A stretch of 55,812 nt of DNA from Lachnospiraceae bacterium (GCA_910575835.1 CAJTGB010000032.1:1-55812), one strand, 5' to 3'; positions 25,866 to 33,719 are shown, counted from the stretch's first letter. Made by a program: numbers and translations. Notes: generated from the letters alone by a model not told the origin.

Positions 25866-26690
25866 TTATGATTCTTTCCATCTGAGCAGCGCTCTTTCGC
25901 AGAATACTAAGACCGTATCCATAAGGTAACCGATCAGGCCGGCGATCACCATGTAAGCGATGACCCGCTCCGTCTCTAACCGTCCCTGTGCTTCCACCAT
26001 TATGTAACCGAACCCGGCACTTGTCGCAATGAACTCCGCTCATATGACGGACATCCAGCCAAGCCCGATCGCAAGCCGGATACCGGTAAGAACTCCGGGG
26101 AGAGACCCCGGAATTACAATATCTTTGATGATATTGAGTGTGTTCGCGCCCATAGATCTGGCAGCATTGTAGAAGTCCTTGCTGATATCCTGTACGCCGG
26201 AAACGGTATTTAGTATGATCGTAAAAATACCGCTGAACGCGATCAGGAAAACGGTAGGACCGTCCCCGATACCGAACCATACGATAGTAAGCGGCACCCA
26301 GGCCATGATCGGCACCTGGCGCAGCGAATTGATGAATGGGGACATAGTCTGCAAAAGCTTTGGAGAATATCCCATGATCATTCCAAGCGGGAATCCGATC
26401 AAGAATGCATACAGGGAGCCTGTCACGACACGGCGCATTGTGATGGCGAGATTCTCCAAAACATACATATCAGTCAATGAATAAACGACCTGATACGCTA
26501 CATCTTCCAGATACGGAAAAATAAAGGGCGCTTTTACCGCGTGGGCTGCAAAATACCAGATCACACAGATCAGGCCCAGAGAAAAGACGGCGCCCTTGTT
26601 GTAGTTCTTACCGCCCATTTTCCGCCAGTTTTGTCTGTCTTTTGTTTTGGTCGCATGTATCATGCGATCTACCTGTTTGTTATCTCCCAA
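25866..26690 (-). CDS. saoP: ABC permease with in-frame TGA read as selenocysteine (SaoP-like)
   Basis: A 274-residue permease of the SsuC/TauC type (BPD_transp_1). The N-terminal helix is at about 35-55 and the EAA-like region includes RSMGANTLNIIKDIVIPGSLPG. The frame meets TGA at 26042-26040 after GLGWMSVI and continues in the same frame as AEFIATSAGFGYIMVEAQG to a TAA at 25866, giving Sec217. In related permeases this segment is an uninterrupted (V/I)xAE helix, so the reading restores a full-length protein. A hairpin with loop GGTT starts 25 nt after TGA. TTG at 26690 is chosen as start because GGGAGG lies 8 bases before it. A nonsense mutation is the alternative, but four other clustered Sec sites make Sec likelier. 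Confidence 0.7.
26004..26020 (-). promoter_or_regulatory. candidate bacterial SECIS of saoP
   Basis: On the minus strand GTGCCG pairs with CGGTTAC (one G-U pair, one bulged T) around GGTT (26014-26011). The loop G is 25 nt after TGA. It is weaker than the other four. Confidence 0.45.
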
Positions 26691-26884
26691 TGTTACACCT
26701 CCCTCTAAAGCTGAGGATAACGATAGTATATACAGCCAAATCATAACAAAATTTTAATATTTAGAATAGAAATATTGGACAAAAAAATAAAGATGATGTC
26801 GAATATTGTATTTTTTTATAAAACCGGAAAGTATGGAGAAATGAAGCTATAATATAAGGAATGCAGACTAGGAGGTGTCATAGT

Positions 26885-27139
26885 ATGAAAAAGCCTTGTA
26901 TCGAGTACATCAGCGCATGCGCATGATGTGAAGTGTTTGGAGACTTGGTTCAAGTCCTGGAGAAAGAATATGAAGGAAAAGTGAATGTTAAGATCTACCG
27001 CGCAGGTCACGATTTTGATTATATTAAGAAGTACGGAGCAGTGACTAAGAGCATGCTGGTCATCAATGAGAAAAAGGCGGTGACTAAGCTGACCAAGCCT
27101 GCTGTGCGGAAGGCATTCGAGGAGGCATTGAAGATATGA
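26885..27139 (+). CDS. saoT: thioredoxin-like selenoprotein with CAUC motif (SaoT-like)
   Basis: An 84-residue protein from ATG 26885 behind AGGAGG. It reads MKKPCIEYISACA, then TGA at 26924-26926, then CEVFGDLVQVL to a TGA stop at 27139. With Sec at residue 14 the active site becomes Cys12-Ala-Sec14-Cys15, close after the first strand as in small thioredoxin/glutaredoxin-like proteins. Lys-rich VRKAFEEALKI ends the last helix. A hairpin with loop GTT begins 21 nt after the TGA. The stop overlaps the next ATG (ATGA), coupling it to saoE. A conventional caller would report only a headless fragment from GTG 26933. A TATAAT box is at 26848-26853. Confidence 0.8.
26942..26956 (+). promoter_or_regulatory. 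candidate bacterial SECIS of saoT
   Basis: GACTTG (26942-26947) pairs with CAAGTC (26951-26956) around loop GTT. The loop G lies 21 nt downstream of the TGA. Confidence 0.6.
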
Positions 27140-28311
27140 TAGGAGATTTGTGGGGGTTTCTGTCCAGTATTATCGTATCCGCATGGTCGATGCTGGGCAG
27201 TTCGTCGCCGTGGCTGGTCTTCAGCTTTATTGTGGCGGGGCTGCTGCATGAATTTTTGAAGCCTGAGAAGGTGCAGAAGACGTCGATCGGATCGAAAAGA
27301 GTCAGCGGCGTGTTCTGGACGACGGTATCCGGTATGTTTATACCGATCTGCAGCTGCGGAACGATCCCGCTTGGAATCAGCATGTATTACAGCGGAGCGT
27401 ATCTGGGGCCGACGCTGGCGTTCATGACCAGTACGCCGATGATCAATCCGTTGGCAGTGATCCTTTCCTGGGGGCTTCTGGGCAAAGAGATCACGATCAT
27501 CTATATTATCACAGGATTCGTGGCGCCGATGATCATCGGTGTCGTTGCAAACAGATATGCGGGGGATGAGCTGCATATCGGAATAAACAAGATTCATAAG
27601 AGAAAAGAAGAAGGACGGATCTTGCTGGAATCTGATGAGGAGGACGCAGAAGAGGAAGCGCCCTTTATGATCCAGCTTGAATTCGAAGAACCGACCTTCT
27701 TAGAGAAGGTAAAAAGCGGGCTTCGTTGGTCGATGACAGAGCTGAGTGTGACGATCAGCAAATATACGGTTACGGGCATGCTGATCGCGGGATTTTTATT
27801 TACCGTGGTGCCGCAGTCCTTCGTACAGGATTATCTGGGGAATCCGGGTATGATCTCTCTTCTTGGAATCACGGTGGTGGCTGGCCTGATGTATGTCTGC
27901 GCGGTGGGACACATCCCGTTTATCGCTGCACTGGTTGCAAGCGGAGCTGCGCCGGGGGTTGCGATCACCTTCCTGATGGCGGGAGCGGGGACGAATATCC
28001 CGGAACTTCTGACGATCACAAAGACCATCGGAAAGCGTGCGATGATAATGTATTTTGCTATGGTGGTCGGAATCTCGAATCTTGTGGGCTGGATTACCAA
28101 TAGACTGTTGATGCCGGGATTTACGCCGGTGCTGGATTTTGACAGAACATCGAATACCATTGCTCATGCGAATAAGTTCATGGTAAATATACCTGAGTGG
28201 GGAGAGTGGCTGTGCAGTCTGATCCTGATTGCATATGCGCTGTATTCTCTGTGGAAATACATAAGATCCGGTCTGCGCCGTACGAAGTCCCATTCATTTT
28301 CAGCCGAATAG
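27136..28311 (+). CDS. saoE: ArsP-like permease (SaoE-like efflux transporter)
   Basis: A 391-residue inner-membrane protein of the DUF318/ArsP permease family with about eight hydrophobic helices. PICSCGTIPLGISMY near residues 71-85 is the family Cys motif. A second repeat has YVCAVGHIPFIAAL and GAGTNIPELLTI. A long acidic cytoplasmic loop (ESDEEDAEEEAPF near 160-172) divides two halves. ArsP members export trivalent organoarsenicals, so an organometal(loid) export role suits its position between selenoprotein genes. It starts in ATGA overlap with saoT. Confidence 0.85.
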   Translation: MIGDLWGFLSSIIVSAWSMLGSSSPWLVFSFIVAGLLHEFLKPEKVQKTSIGSKRVSGVFWTTVSGMFIPICSCGTIPLGISMYYSGAYLGPTLAFMTSTPMINPLAVILSWGLLGKEITIIYIITGFVAPMIIGVVANRYAGDELHIGINKIHKRKEEGRILLESDEEDAEEEAPFMIQLEFEEPTFLEKVKSGLRWSMTELSVTISKYTVTGMLIAGFLFTVVPQSFVQDYLGNPGMISLLGITVVAGLMYVCAVGHIPFIAALVASGAAPGVAITFLMAGAGTNIPELLTITKTIGKRAMIMYFAMVVGISNLVGWITNRLLMPGFTPVLDFDRTSNTIAHANKFMVNIPEWGEWLCSLILIAYALYSLWKYIRSGLRRTKSHSFSAE

Positions 28312-28333
28312 GACAGGATGGAAATACAGAGAA

Positions 28334-29119
28334 ATGGAACATGGAAGAAAGATTGCGGCCTTTATTGCGGGGCTGATCCTTGTAGGTACGCTTGTGGCGG
28401 TGTTTTTCCCCAAGGAGGAGAGAAGGAATAAGGATGCTCCTGTAAGGGTAGGGGCGGGAGCCGATGTATCGGGAATTCTGATGGAAACGGCAGTGGAAGA
28501 GTATGGCAGCGTATGTGAGGTTTCAGAGGACTATGAAAGCTCGTCTTTTCAGGATTGCTGAAGTAATCTTGCTCAGTGGGCACTGAGCGCGGAGGAGATC
28601 AATGTGGCGTTCTACTGCAGCCATATTGCAAAGCATACGATTGAAGAGAATGAGAACGTTATGATCTATGGCCCGGTCATCATGAACGCGGAGGTGATCT
28701 GTTATAAAGGTGATCTGGCGGATGTGAGAACAGCCGGAATCAGTCAGGGAAGGCAGAACGAGAAGGAACAGGCGCAGATCACTTACCCTCAGATCGAAGA
28801 ATTTCAGGAGATAACCCAGAAGGGGATCTTATATTCTCTGGAGAAAGGGCAGGTTGACGCTGTGATCCAAGATCTGTCTAAGGCGGCTAACGTACCGGAG
28901 TATTCGTGCGGGCCTATCTCAAAGAACGATTATATATCTTATGTGATGGTTGTGGATAAGGATTTTGTTGGCACAGCTGAATTCTCGGAGTTTGTAGAAA
29001 CATATAACCGGGCGGCCAGGAAGCTGAATGACCCGGAATATCTCGCCGGGAAGCTTGGGGTGGAAGAGGACTGGCTCAGGGATAAGAGTATCCGGTTTCT
29101 GACGCTGGAGCTGCCGTAG
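28334..29119 (+). CDS. saoB: periplasmic binding-like selenoprotein with Cys-Sec (SaoB-like)
   Basis: A 261-residue protein with an N-terminal membrane anchor/signal (IAAFIAGLILVGTLVAVFF, residues 7-25). The frame reads SSSFQDC, TGA (28559-28561), SNLAQWALSAEEINVAF and on to TAG at 29119, giving Cys75-Sec76. The region after it resembles a type 2 binding-protein lobe (EKGQVDAVIQDLS near residue 175, then a DKDFVG...VETYNRAARKL end). A perfect 8-bp hairpin starts 10 nt after the TGA, with its loop at 16 nt. As a second binding protein of the cluster it may accept metal or organometal outside the cell. The SaoB name is from memory. Confidence 0.75.
28571..28588 (+). promoter_or_regulatory. candidate bacterial SECIS of saoB
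   Basis: GCTCAGTG (28571-28578) pairs perfectly with CACTGAGC (28581-28588). If the last pair opens, the loop is GGGC, starting 16 nt after TGA. Confidence 0.65.
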
Positions 29120-29244
29120 GCGGGCTAATATAACATTATTAGTACACCAAAAAATAAGTTCCTGGCCATATAACGCAGAATGATGATTCATATGCATGGC
29201 GGAGGAATGACAGAAGGATTATAGAAGGAAAAGGGGATTGGAAG

Positions 29245-30102
29245 ATGTCCATATCTGTAGAAGGAATTACGAAGGTATTTAAAGGAAGAAAAAAGGGCGA
29301 TTCGGAGAATGTGGTGTTAAAGGACGTGTCGTTCAAGGTAGAGGAAGGGGAGTTTGTCTCTCTGCTTGGGCCGTCGGGCTGCGGAAAGACTACGACGCTT
29401 ACGATCATTGCGGGATTCCAGAAGGCAAATGGCGGCAAGATCGTGGTAAACGGAAATGAGGTGAAGAAACCTGGAACGGACCGTTCGTTCATGTTCCAGA
29501 ATTATGCATTGTTTCCATGGCTTAAGGTGGGAGAGAATATCGAGTATCCTATGAAGAAGATGAAGATGCCGAAGGCAGAACGCAAGGCGAAGCTTAAGGA
29601 GCTTCTTGAGATGGCGCAGCTTACGGCTTACGAGAATTATTATATCCATGAGATATCCGGCGGTATGAAGCAGAGGGTCGCGCTTCTTCGGGCAATCGCA
29701 TGCAATCCTCAGGTCCTCCTGATGGACGAGCCTCTTGGGGCAGTGGATTTCCAGATGCGGCAGATGCTTCAGATGCAGTTGGAGGAGATCTTGCAGCAGA
29801 AGAAGACCACGGCGCTGATGGTGACCCATGACGTGGATGAGTCCATATACTTAAGCGACCGTGTTGTGGTGATGTCCAGAGACCATGGGAAGATCATTGA
29901 AGATCTTAAGATCGATCTTCCAAGGCCGAGAGACCGGACGGATGTTAAGTATCATGAATATGTGGACCGGCTGACCGTTATCCTGAAGGATGCGCTGAGC
30001 GGCGGTGTATTTACACAAGAAGATAAGGACCTGATGGAATTTATCCGGGGACAGAAGGATAGGAATGAGGAGGCAGAGTTAATTGGAACAGAATGTACAT
30101 AA
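29245..30102 (+). CDS. saoA: ABC transporter ATP-binding protein (SaoA-like, SsuB/TauB type)
   Basis: A 285-residue ATPase. Walker A GPSGCGKTTT lies near residues 43-52, signature ISGGMKQR near 136, Walker B VLLMDEPLGAVD near 156 and H-loop VTHDVDESI near 193. The C-terminal 60 residues extend past the usual end (RPRDRTDVKYHEYVDRL). Its subfamily pairs with SsuC/TauC permeases, so saoP is the expected partner although it is transcribed from the other strand. It overlaps saoL by 20 bases. Confidence 0.9.
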   Translation: MSISVEGITKVFKGRKKGDSENVVLKDVSFKVEEGEFVSLLGPSGCGKTTTLTIIAGFQKANGGKIVVNGNEVKKPGTDRSFMFQNYALFPWLKVGENIEYPMKKMKMPKAERKAKLKELLEMAQLTAYENYYIHEISGGMKQRVALLRAIACNPQVLLMDEPLGAVDFQMRQMLQMQLEEILQQKKTTALMVTHDVDESIYLSDRVVVMSRDHGKIIEDLKIDLPRPRDRTDVKYHEYVDRLTVILKDALSGGVFTQEDKDLMEFIRGQKDRNEEAELIGTECT

Positions 30103-30703
30103 GAAATTTACAGACCGGCAGAATGAGCTGAGGCTCTATATTCTGGAGTTCACGGTGAACAGCGGGCGCGCTTATCATATAGAGAAGGATAAGGCGGAAG
30201 CATTAGAGCAGCTGAATATGTCGGAAGAGGAATACAGAGAGATCACAGACTGCCTGATCGGGAAGGACGGCATGGTGGCGGATGAGAATGGGAAGGTGAA
30301 CTTCATATATCCGGTGTCGGCGCTCAAGACGAATCATCAGGTTACATTGGAGGACGGACGACAGTTCTCGGCTATGTGCGCTATTGACGCTATCGGCGCC
30401 GCGTTTACCTTCCATCAGGATACGGAAGTGCATTCGGTGAGCGCTGTGAGCGGCGAGCCGGTCTATGTAAGGATTCGGGACGGGAGAGTGGATGAGTATG
30501 AACCTAAGACGCTGCATGCGCTGACATTTCCTCTGGGGGAGCTGTCGAACTGGGCGGGGTCCTGCTGAAACGTAATGAATTTCTTCTGCAGCGGTGCAGA
30601 ATTTGATCAATATGTTACGGATATGGAGCTTGACCCGGATTCAATTATTAAGGCAGATATAGAGAAGGCAGTTGAAGAGGCGAAGGCGACATTTGAAGTA
30701 TAA
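30083..30703 (+). CDS. saoL: MerB-like organometal lyase with Cys-Sec active site (SaoL-like)
   Basis: A 206-residue protein from a TTG start behind AGGAGG. The N-terminal 80 residues resemble the winged-helix lead of MerB, and MCAIDAIGAAF gives Cys99 and Asp102, matching the MerB C-x-x-D pair. The frame continues through TGA (30566-30568) as NWAGSC-Sec-NVMNFFCSGAEFDQY to TAA at 30703. Cys161-Sec162 thus falls where MerB has its second catalytic cysteine. MerB breaks carbon-mercury bonds by protonolysis with two Cys and one Asp; a Sec at this point would bind soft metal more tightly. A perfect hairpin lies 22 nt after the TGA. It overlaps saoA and follows in the same operon. Confidence 0.8.
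30584..30601 (+). promoter_or_regulatory. candidate bacterial SECIS of saoL
   Basis: TTCTGCA (30584-30590) pairs perfectly with TGCAGAA (30595-30601) around GCGG. The loop G lies 22 nt after TGA. Confidence 0.65.
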
Positions 30704-30772
30704 ATTATAGTATGCCGGCTAAGCAAAACCCAGATTCATTGGCCGGTGCATCATCACAGGAGGTGGAAAAGA

Positions 30773-31105
30773 ATGAAGGTAGCTTATTTATTGGAGTCAG
30801 AGCATGCAAGGGAGATTCTTGAACACATGATCATCCCTCAGATGGAGGAGGACCGCCACGGCGCTGAGGTGGCGGGAATGATGTTCTTCTTCGACAACGC
30901 TTATATGCTGGTGGAAGGAAGCGATCTTGCCGCAAGGCTTCAGAAGTTGAGCGAGAAGACGGGCGTGCTCTTAATGGCGTGCGACAGATGTTGCTATCAG
31001 AGGGACATAGCAGACAAGCTGATCGCGCCGGCCGGGATCGGATGCTTCCCGAACGTGTACGCGGCACTGGCTCCCGCAGGAGTCGACCAGGTAATTACTT
31101 TATAG
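30773..31105 (+). CDS. saoD: DsrE-related protein (SaoD-like)
   Basis: A 110-residue cytoplasmic protein starting at ATG 30773 behind AGGAGG; an upstream ATG at 30746 has no such site. MMFFFDNAYMLVEGSDLA near residues 37-54 and MACDRCCYQRDIA near 74-86 resemble the strand and Cys loop of DsrE/DsrF-type sulfur-relay proteins. The Cys-x-x-Cys-Cys cluster could carry sulfur, selenium or a soft metal. No in-frame TGA is present. It lies 69 bases after saoL and is followed by a hairpin that covers the next ribosome site. Confidence 0.75.
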   Translation: MKVAYLLESEHAREILEHMIIPQMEEDRHGAEVAGMMFFFDNAYMLVEGSDLAARLQKLSEKTGVLLMACDRCCYQRDIADKLIAPAGIGCFPNVYAALAPAGVDQVITL

Positions 31106-31107
31106 GA

Positions 31108-31144
31108 GGAAGGCAAATGCGAAGCATTTATAGAGATGCCTTCC
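31108..31144 (+). promoter_or_regulatory. hairpin over a duplicated ribosome site
   Basis: GGAAGGCA (31108-31115) pairs with TGCCTTCC (31137-31144), and AATGC (31116-31120) with GCATT (31124-31128) around GAA; 8 bases bulge on the 3' side. The stem hides the Shine-Dalgarno and ATG of the short ORF at 31117. Confidence 0.5.
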
Positions 31145-31206
31145 GACGAAAAGCCGCCGAACGGAGTAGAGGGGGCAATACATTGAAAGAGGAGGAAGGC
31201 AAATGA
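31117..31206 (+). CDS. 29-residue basic small ORF before the HMA gene
   Basis: A short ORF reading MRSIYRDAFRRKAAERSRGG and nine more residues. It has AGGAGG 6 bases before the ATG and a stop TGA that overlaps the ATG of the HMA gene. The segment AGGAAGGCAAATG is repeated almost exactly before that gene. It may be a regulatory leader or small protein, or simply a product of duplicated ribosome-site sequence. I do not recognise it. Confidence 0.35.
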   Translation: MRSIYRDAFRRKAAERSRGGNTLKEEEGK

Positions 31207-31400
31207 GAGTATTTAATGTACCGGAGCTTTGCTGCCCGGATTGTGCGAAGAAGATCGATGCTGCATTAGAGGATGCGGGTGTAAACCATGAGGTTGATTT
31301 TGAAGGCAAGAAGGTATCGATCTGTGACTGTGACCATTGTCAGGAAGTGACACTGGATATCTTAAAGGAGATGGGATTCGAGGCGGAGAGAATTTCGTAG
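31203..31400 (+). CDS. HMA/MerP-like heavy-metal-associated protein
   Basis: A 65-residue soluble protein of the ferredoxin-like HMA fold. LCCPDCAKKIDAAL near residues 8-21 holds the CxxC metal site with an extra Cys, and a later CDCDHC adds three more possible ligands. Members carry soft metals between proteins. It lacks a signal peptide, so it would act in the cytoplasm, perhaps receiving metal from SaoL or passing it to SaoE. It is the last plus-strand gene of the cluster and ends before a terminator. Confidence 0.82.
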   Translation: MRVFNVPELCCPDCAKKIDAALEDAGVNHEVDFEGKKVSICDCDHCQEVTLDILKEMGFEAERIS

Positions 31401-31436
31401 AATTGTGCGTTTGGAAGAAATAAGGCTTAAGAAGCG

Positions 31437-31469
31437 GGCTCTGACTGTGTGAAGACAGGCAGAGCCTTA
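31437..31469. terminator. bidirectional terminator closing the sao cluster
   Basis: GGCTCTG (31437-31443) pairs with CAGAGCC (31460-31466), with an inner CTGT/ACAG pair. It overlaps the stop codon of the converging DUF3343 gene. Confidence 0.6.
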
Positions 31470-31736
31470 TCTGATTCTTTCGATGGGATGTTTCCCGTCG
31501 ATTTTTTTCGTGTTCATCTTGTACAGAGCGCCGTCAAGAGAACTGCTGTCAAGGAAATCTAGGATGGCGTCTTCATCAGGCTCCCGGAAGCGGATAGCAA
31601 GCCCGCAGCCTGTGCTGATCTCCCGGGGAACAGGCATGATGGTAATGAGAAAACGGTCTTTTAAACGGGCTTCCGCAGCCATGACGCTGTCGGTAGTGTC
31701 AAATGCCAGTATATAGTAAATGCTCGGTTTGATCAT
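31467..31736 (-). CDS. DUF3343 putative Se/S carrier-like protein
   Basis: An 89-residue protein with the DUF3343 pattern: YYILAFDTTDSVMAAE at the start, PVPREISTGCGLAIRF in the middle holding the conserved Cys. The family is annotated as a putative selenium/sulfur carrier and often occurs with selenium metabolism genes. Its position converging on the selenoprotein cluster is consistent. No other Sec synthesis genes (selA, selB, selC, selD) are in the window. Confidence 0.8.
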   Translation of the reverse strand: MIKPSIYYILAFDTTDSVMAAEARLKDRFLITIMPVPREISTGCGLAIRFREPDEDAILDFLDSSSLDGALYKMNTKKIDGKHPIERIR

Positions 31737-31839
31737 AGAATTACCGCCTTTTACAAAGAATTTAACGGATAAATACCGTATGTATATTTTAACATGATTT
31801 GTATAATTTGTAGCAGAAAAGAGAAAGAAAATATATAAA

Positions 31840-31867
31840 GTGACAATTGACGAATTTTAGATAATAT
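31840..31867 (+). promoter_or_regulatory. possible promoter of the Fe-S scaffold / GGGtGRT pair
   Basis: GTGACA (31840-31845) and TAATAT (31862-31867) are 16 bases apart, about 75 bases before the ATG at 31951. The rest of the gap is AT-rich without other signals. Confidence 0.35.
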
Positions 31868-31950
31868 GAGAAAATATAAACAAGTATGGTGTTAAAGTAA
31901 TAACGAACCCTACGACAGAAAAATCATACATAGTTGAAAGGAGTTTTACA

Positions 31951-32643
31951 ATGATTTATTCACATGAAGTAGAAATGATGTGTCCTGTGGCTCAGGGTGC
32001 AAATCACGGACCAGCTCCGATTCCGGAAGAAGCAAAATGGGTAAAGGCAAAAGAGGTAAAAGATATCTCCGGTCTGACACATGGTGTGGGCTGGTGTGCA
32101 CCGCAGCAGGGAGCCTGCAAACTCACTTTAAACGTAAAAGACGGTATTATTCAGGAAGCATTGGTGGAGACACTCGGATGTTCAGGAATGACACATTCAG
32201 CAGCTATGGCTTCAGAGATCCTTCCGGGAAAGACTATTCTGGAAGCTCTTAATACGGACCTTGTCTGTGATGCGATCAATACGGCAATGAGAGAATTATT
32301 CCTTCAGATCGTATACGGAAGAACTCAGAGCGCGTTCTCAGAGGACGGACTTCCGATCGGTGCAGGTCTGGAAGATCTCGGCAAGGGACTTCGTTCTCAG
32401 GTAGGTACTATGTATGGAACATTGGCAAAAGGTCCTCGTTATCTTGAGATGGCAGAAGGCTATGTAACAGGTGTTGCACTGGATGATAACAACGAGATTA
32501 TCGGATACCAGTTCGTTAACCTTGGAAAGTTCACAGACTTTATCAAGGCAGGCGATACACCGAACGATGCATGGGAGAAGGCAAAAGGGCAGTATGGCCG
32601 TGTTGCGGATGCAGCAAAGATTATTGACCCGAGAAAAGAATAG
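31951..32643 (+). CDS. iron-sulfur cluster assembly scaffold protein (NifU-N-like)
   Basis: A 230-residue protein with an IscU/NifU-like core: VGWCAPQQGACKL near residues 48-60 and ETLGCSGMTHSAAMASE near 72-88 carry the conserved cysteines. GKTILEAL follows. In Lachnospiraceae this gene regularly precedes the GGGtGRT protein and the two probably act together. The presumed role is Fe-S delivery, but the client is unknown. It has a strong ribosome site (AAAGGAG). Confidence 0.85.
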   Translation: MIYSHEVEMMCPVAQGANHGPAPIPEEAKWVKAKEVKDISGLTHGVGWCAPQQGACKLTLNVKDGIIQEALVETLGCSGMTHSAAMASEILPGKTILEALNTDLVCDAINTAMRELFLQIVYGRTQSAFSEDGLPIGAGLEDLGKGLRSQVGTMYGTLAKGPRYLEMAEGYVTGVALDDNNEIIGYQFVNLGKFTDFIKAGDTPNDAWEKAKGQYGRVADAAKIIDPRKE

Positions 32644-32708
32644 CACCGGATTGAAGGAAGTTCAATCTGTGTCCGTAAAAGTAACGAAAAAATTAGGAGG
32701 ACAAGTAA

Positions 32709-33719
32709 ATGGCTTTATTTGAATCATATGAAAGAAGAATTGATAAAATCAATGAAGTGTTAGGAAGCTATGGCATTGCTTCCATTGAAGAAGCAGAGAA
32801 GATCACGAAGGATGCCGGACTTGATGTATACAATCAGGTTAAGGGAATCCAGCCGATCTGTTTTGAGAATGCATGCTGGGCATATACAGTAGGTGCGGCG
32901 ATCGCGATCAAGAAGGGCTGTAAGACGGCTGCTGACGCTGCTGCAGCGATCGGGGAAGGATTACAGGCATTCTGCATTCCGGGTTCTGTGGCTGACCAGA
33001 GGAAGGTTGGACTTGGACACGGGAACTTAGGCAAGATGCTTCTCGAGGAGGAGACAGACTGTTTCGCATTCCTTGCAGGGCATGAGTCATTCGCGGCGGC
33101 AGAGGGTGCTATCGGTATCGCAGAGAAGGCGAACAAGGTTCGTAAGAAACCTCTTCGCGTTATTCTGAACGGACTTGGAAAGGATGCTGCGAAGATCATT
33201 TCCAGAATCAATGGATTTACCTATGTAGAGACAGATTATGATTATTATACAGGTGAGTTAAAAGAGGTTCAGAGGATCGCTTATTCAGACGGACTTCGTT
33301 CCAAGGTTAACTGTTACGGCGCTAATGATGTACGTGAAGGCGTTGCGATCATGCACAAGGAAGGTGTAGACGTATCTATCACAGGTAACTCTACCAACCC
33401 GACACGTTTCCAGCATCCGGTTGCAGGTACTTATAAGAAGGAATGTATCGAACAGGGCAAGAAGTATTTCTCAGTAGCATCCGGCGGCGGTACAGGACGT
33501 ACGCTTCACCCGGATAACATGGCTGCAGGTCCGGCTTCTTACGGTATGACTGATACATTGGGACGTATGCATTCTGACGCACAGTTTGCAGGATCTTCAT
33601 CCGTACCGGCTCACGTTGAGATGATGGGTCTGATCGGCGCAGGTAACAACCCGATGGTTGGTATGACTGTTGCGGTTGCAGTTGCCATTGAAGAAGCGGC
33701 GAAGGCAAGTAAATTTTAA
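32709..33719 (+). CDS. GGGtGRT protein
   Basis: A 336-residue protein carrying the name-giving VASGGGTGRTLHPDN near residue 260 together with ITGNSTNPTRFQHP and a Gly-rich C-terminus. The function is unknown; it pairs with the preceding scaffold gene. Its 3' end is part of a 47-bp direct repeat whose second copy lies at 35112-35158, as if an integrative element had used this gene end as its attachment site and restored the reading frame. Confidence 0.88.
   Translation: MALFESYERRIDKINEVLGSYGIASIEEAEKITKDAGLDVYNQVKGIQPICFENACWAYTVGAAIAIKKGCKTAADAAAAIGEGLQAFCIPGSVADQRKVGLGHGNLGKMLLEEETDCFAFLAGHESFAAAEGAIGIAEKANKVRKKPLRVILNGLGKDAAKIISRINGFTYVETDYDYYTGELKEVQRIAYSDGLRSKVNCYGANDVREGVAIMHKEGVDVSITGNSTNPTRFQHPVAGTYKKECIEQGKKYFSVASGGGTGRTLHPDNMAAGPASYGMTDTLGRMHSDAQFAGSSSVPAHVEMMGLIGAGNNPMVGMTVAVAVAIEEAAKASKF

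Noticed and set aside
25840-26280. A 146-residue frame overlapping the 3' part of the permease on the minus strand
   Set aside because: It is in another frame, low in hydrophobic residues and unlike any permease. The permease frame continues past the TGA instead.
25866-26690. Permease interpreted as a pseudogene with a nonsense mutation
   Set aside because: Only one stop, at TGA rather than TAA or TAG, no other lesions, and four other Sec-type TGA sites in the same cluster with SECIS-like hairpins.
28604-29119. SaoB-like gene starting internally at GTG 28604
   Set aside because: The upstream frame is continuous apart from TGA, supplies the signal anchor and Cys-Sec pair, and carries the hairpin.
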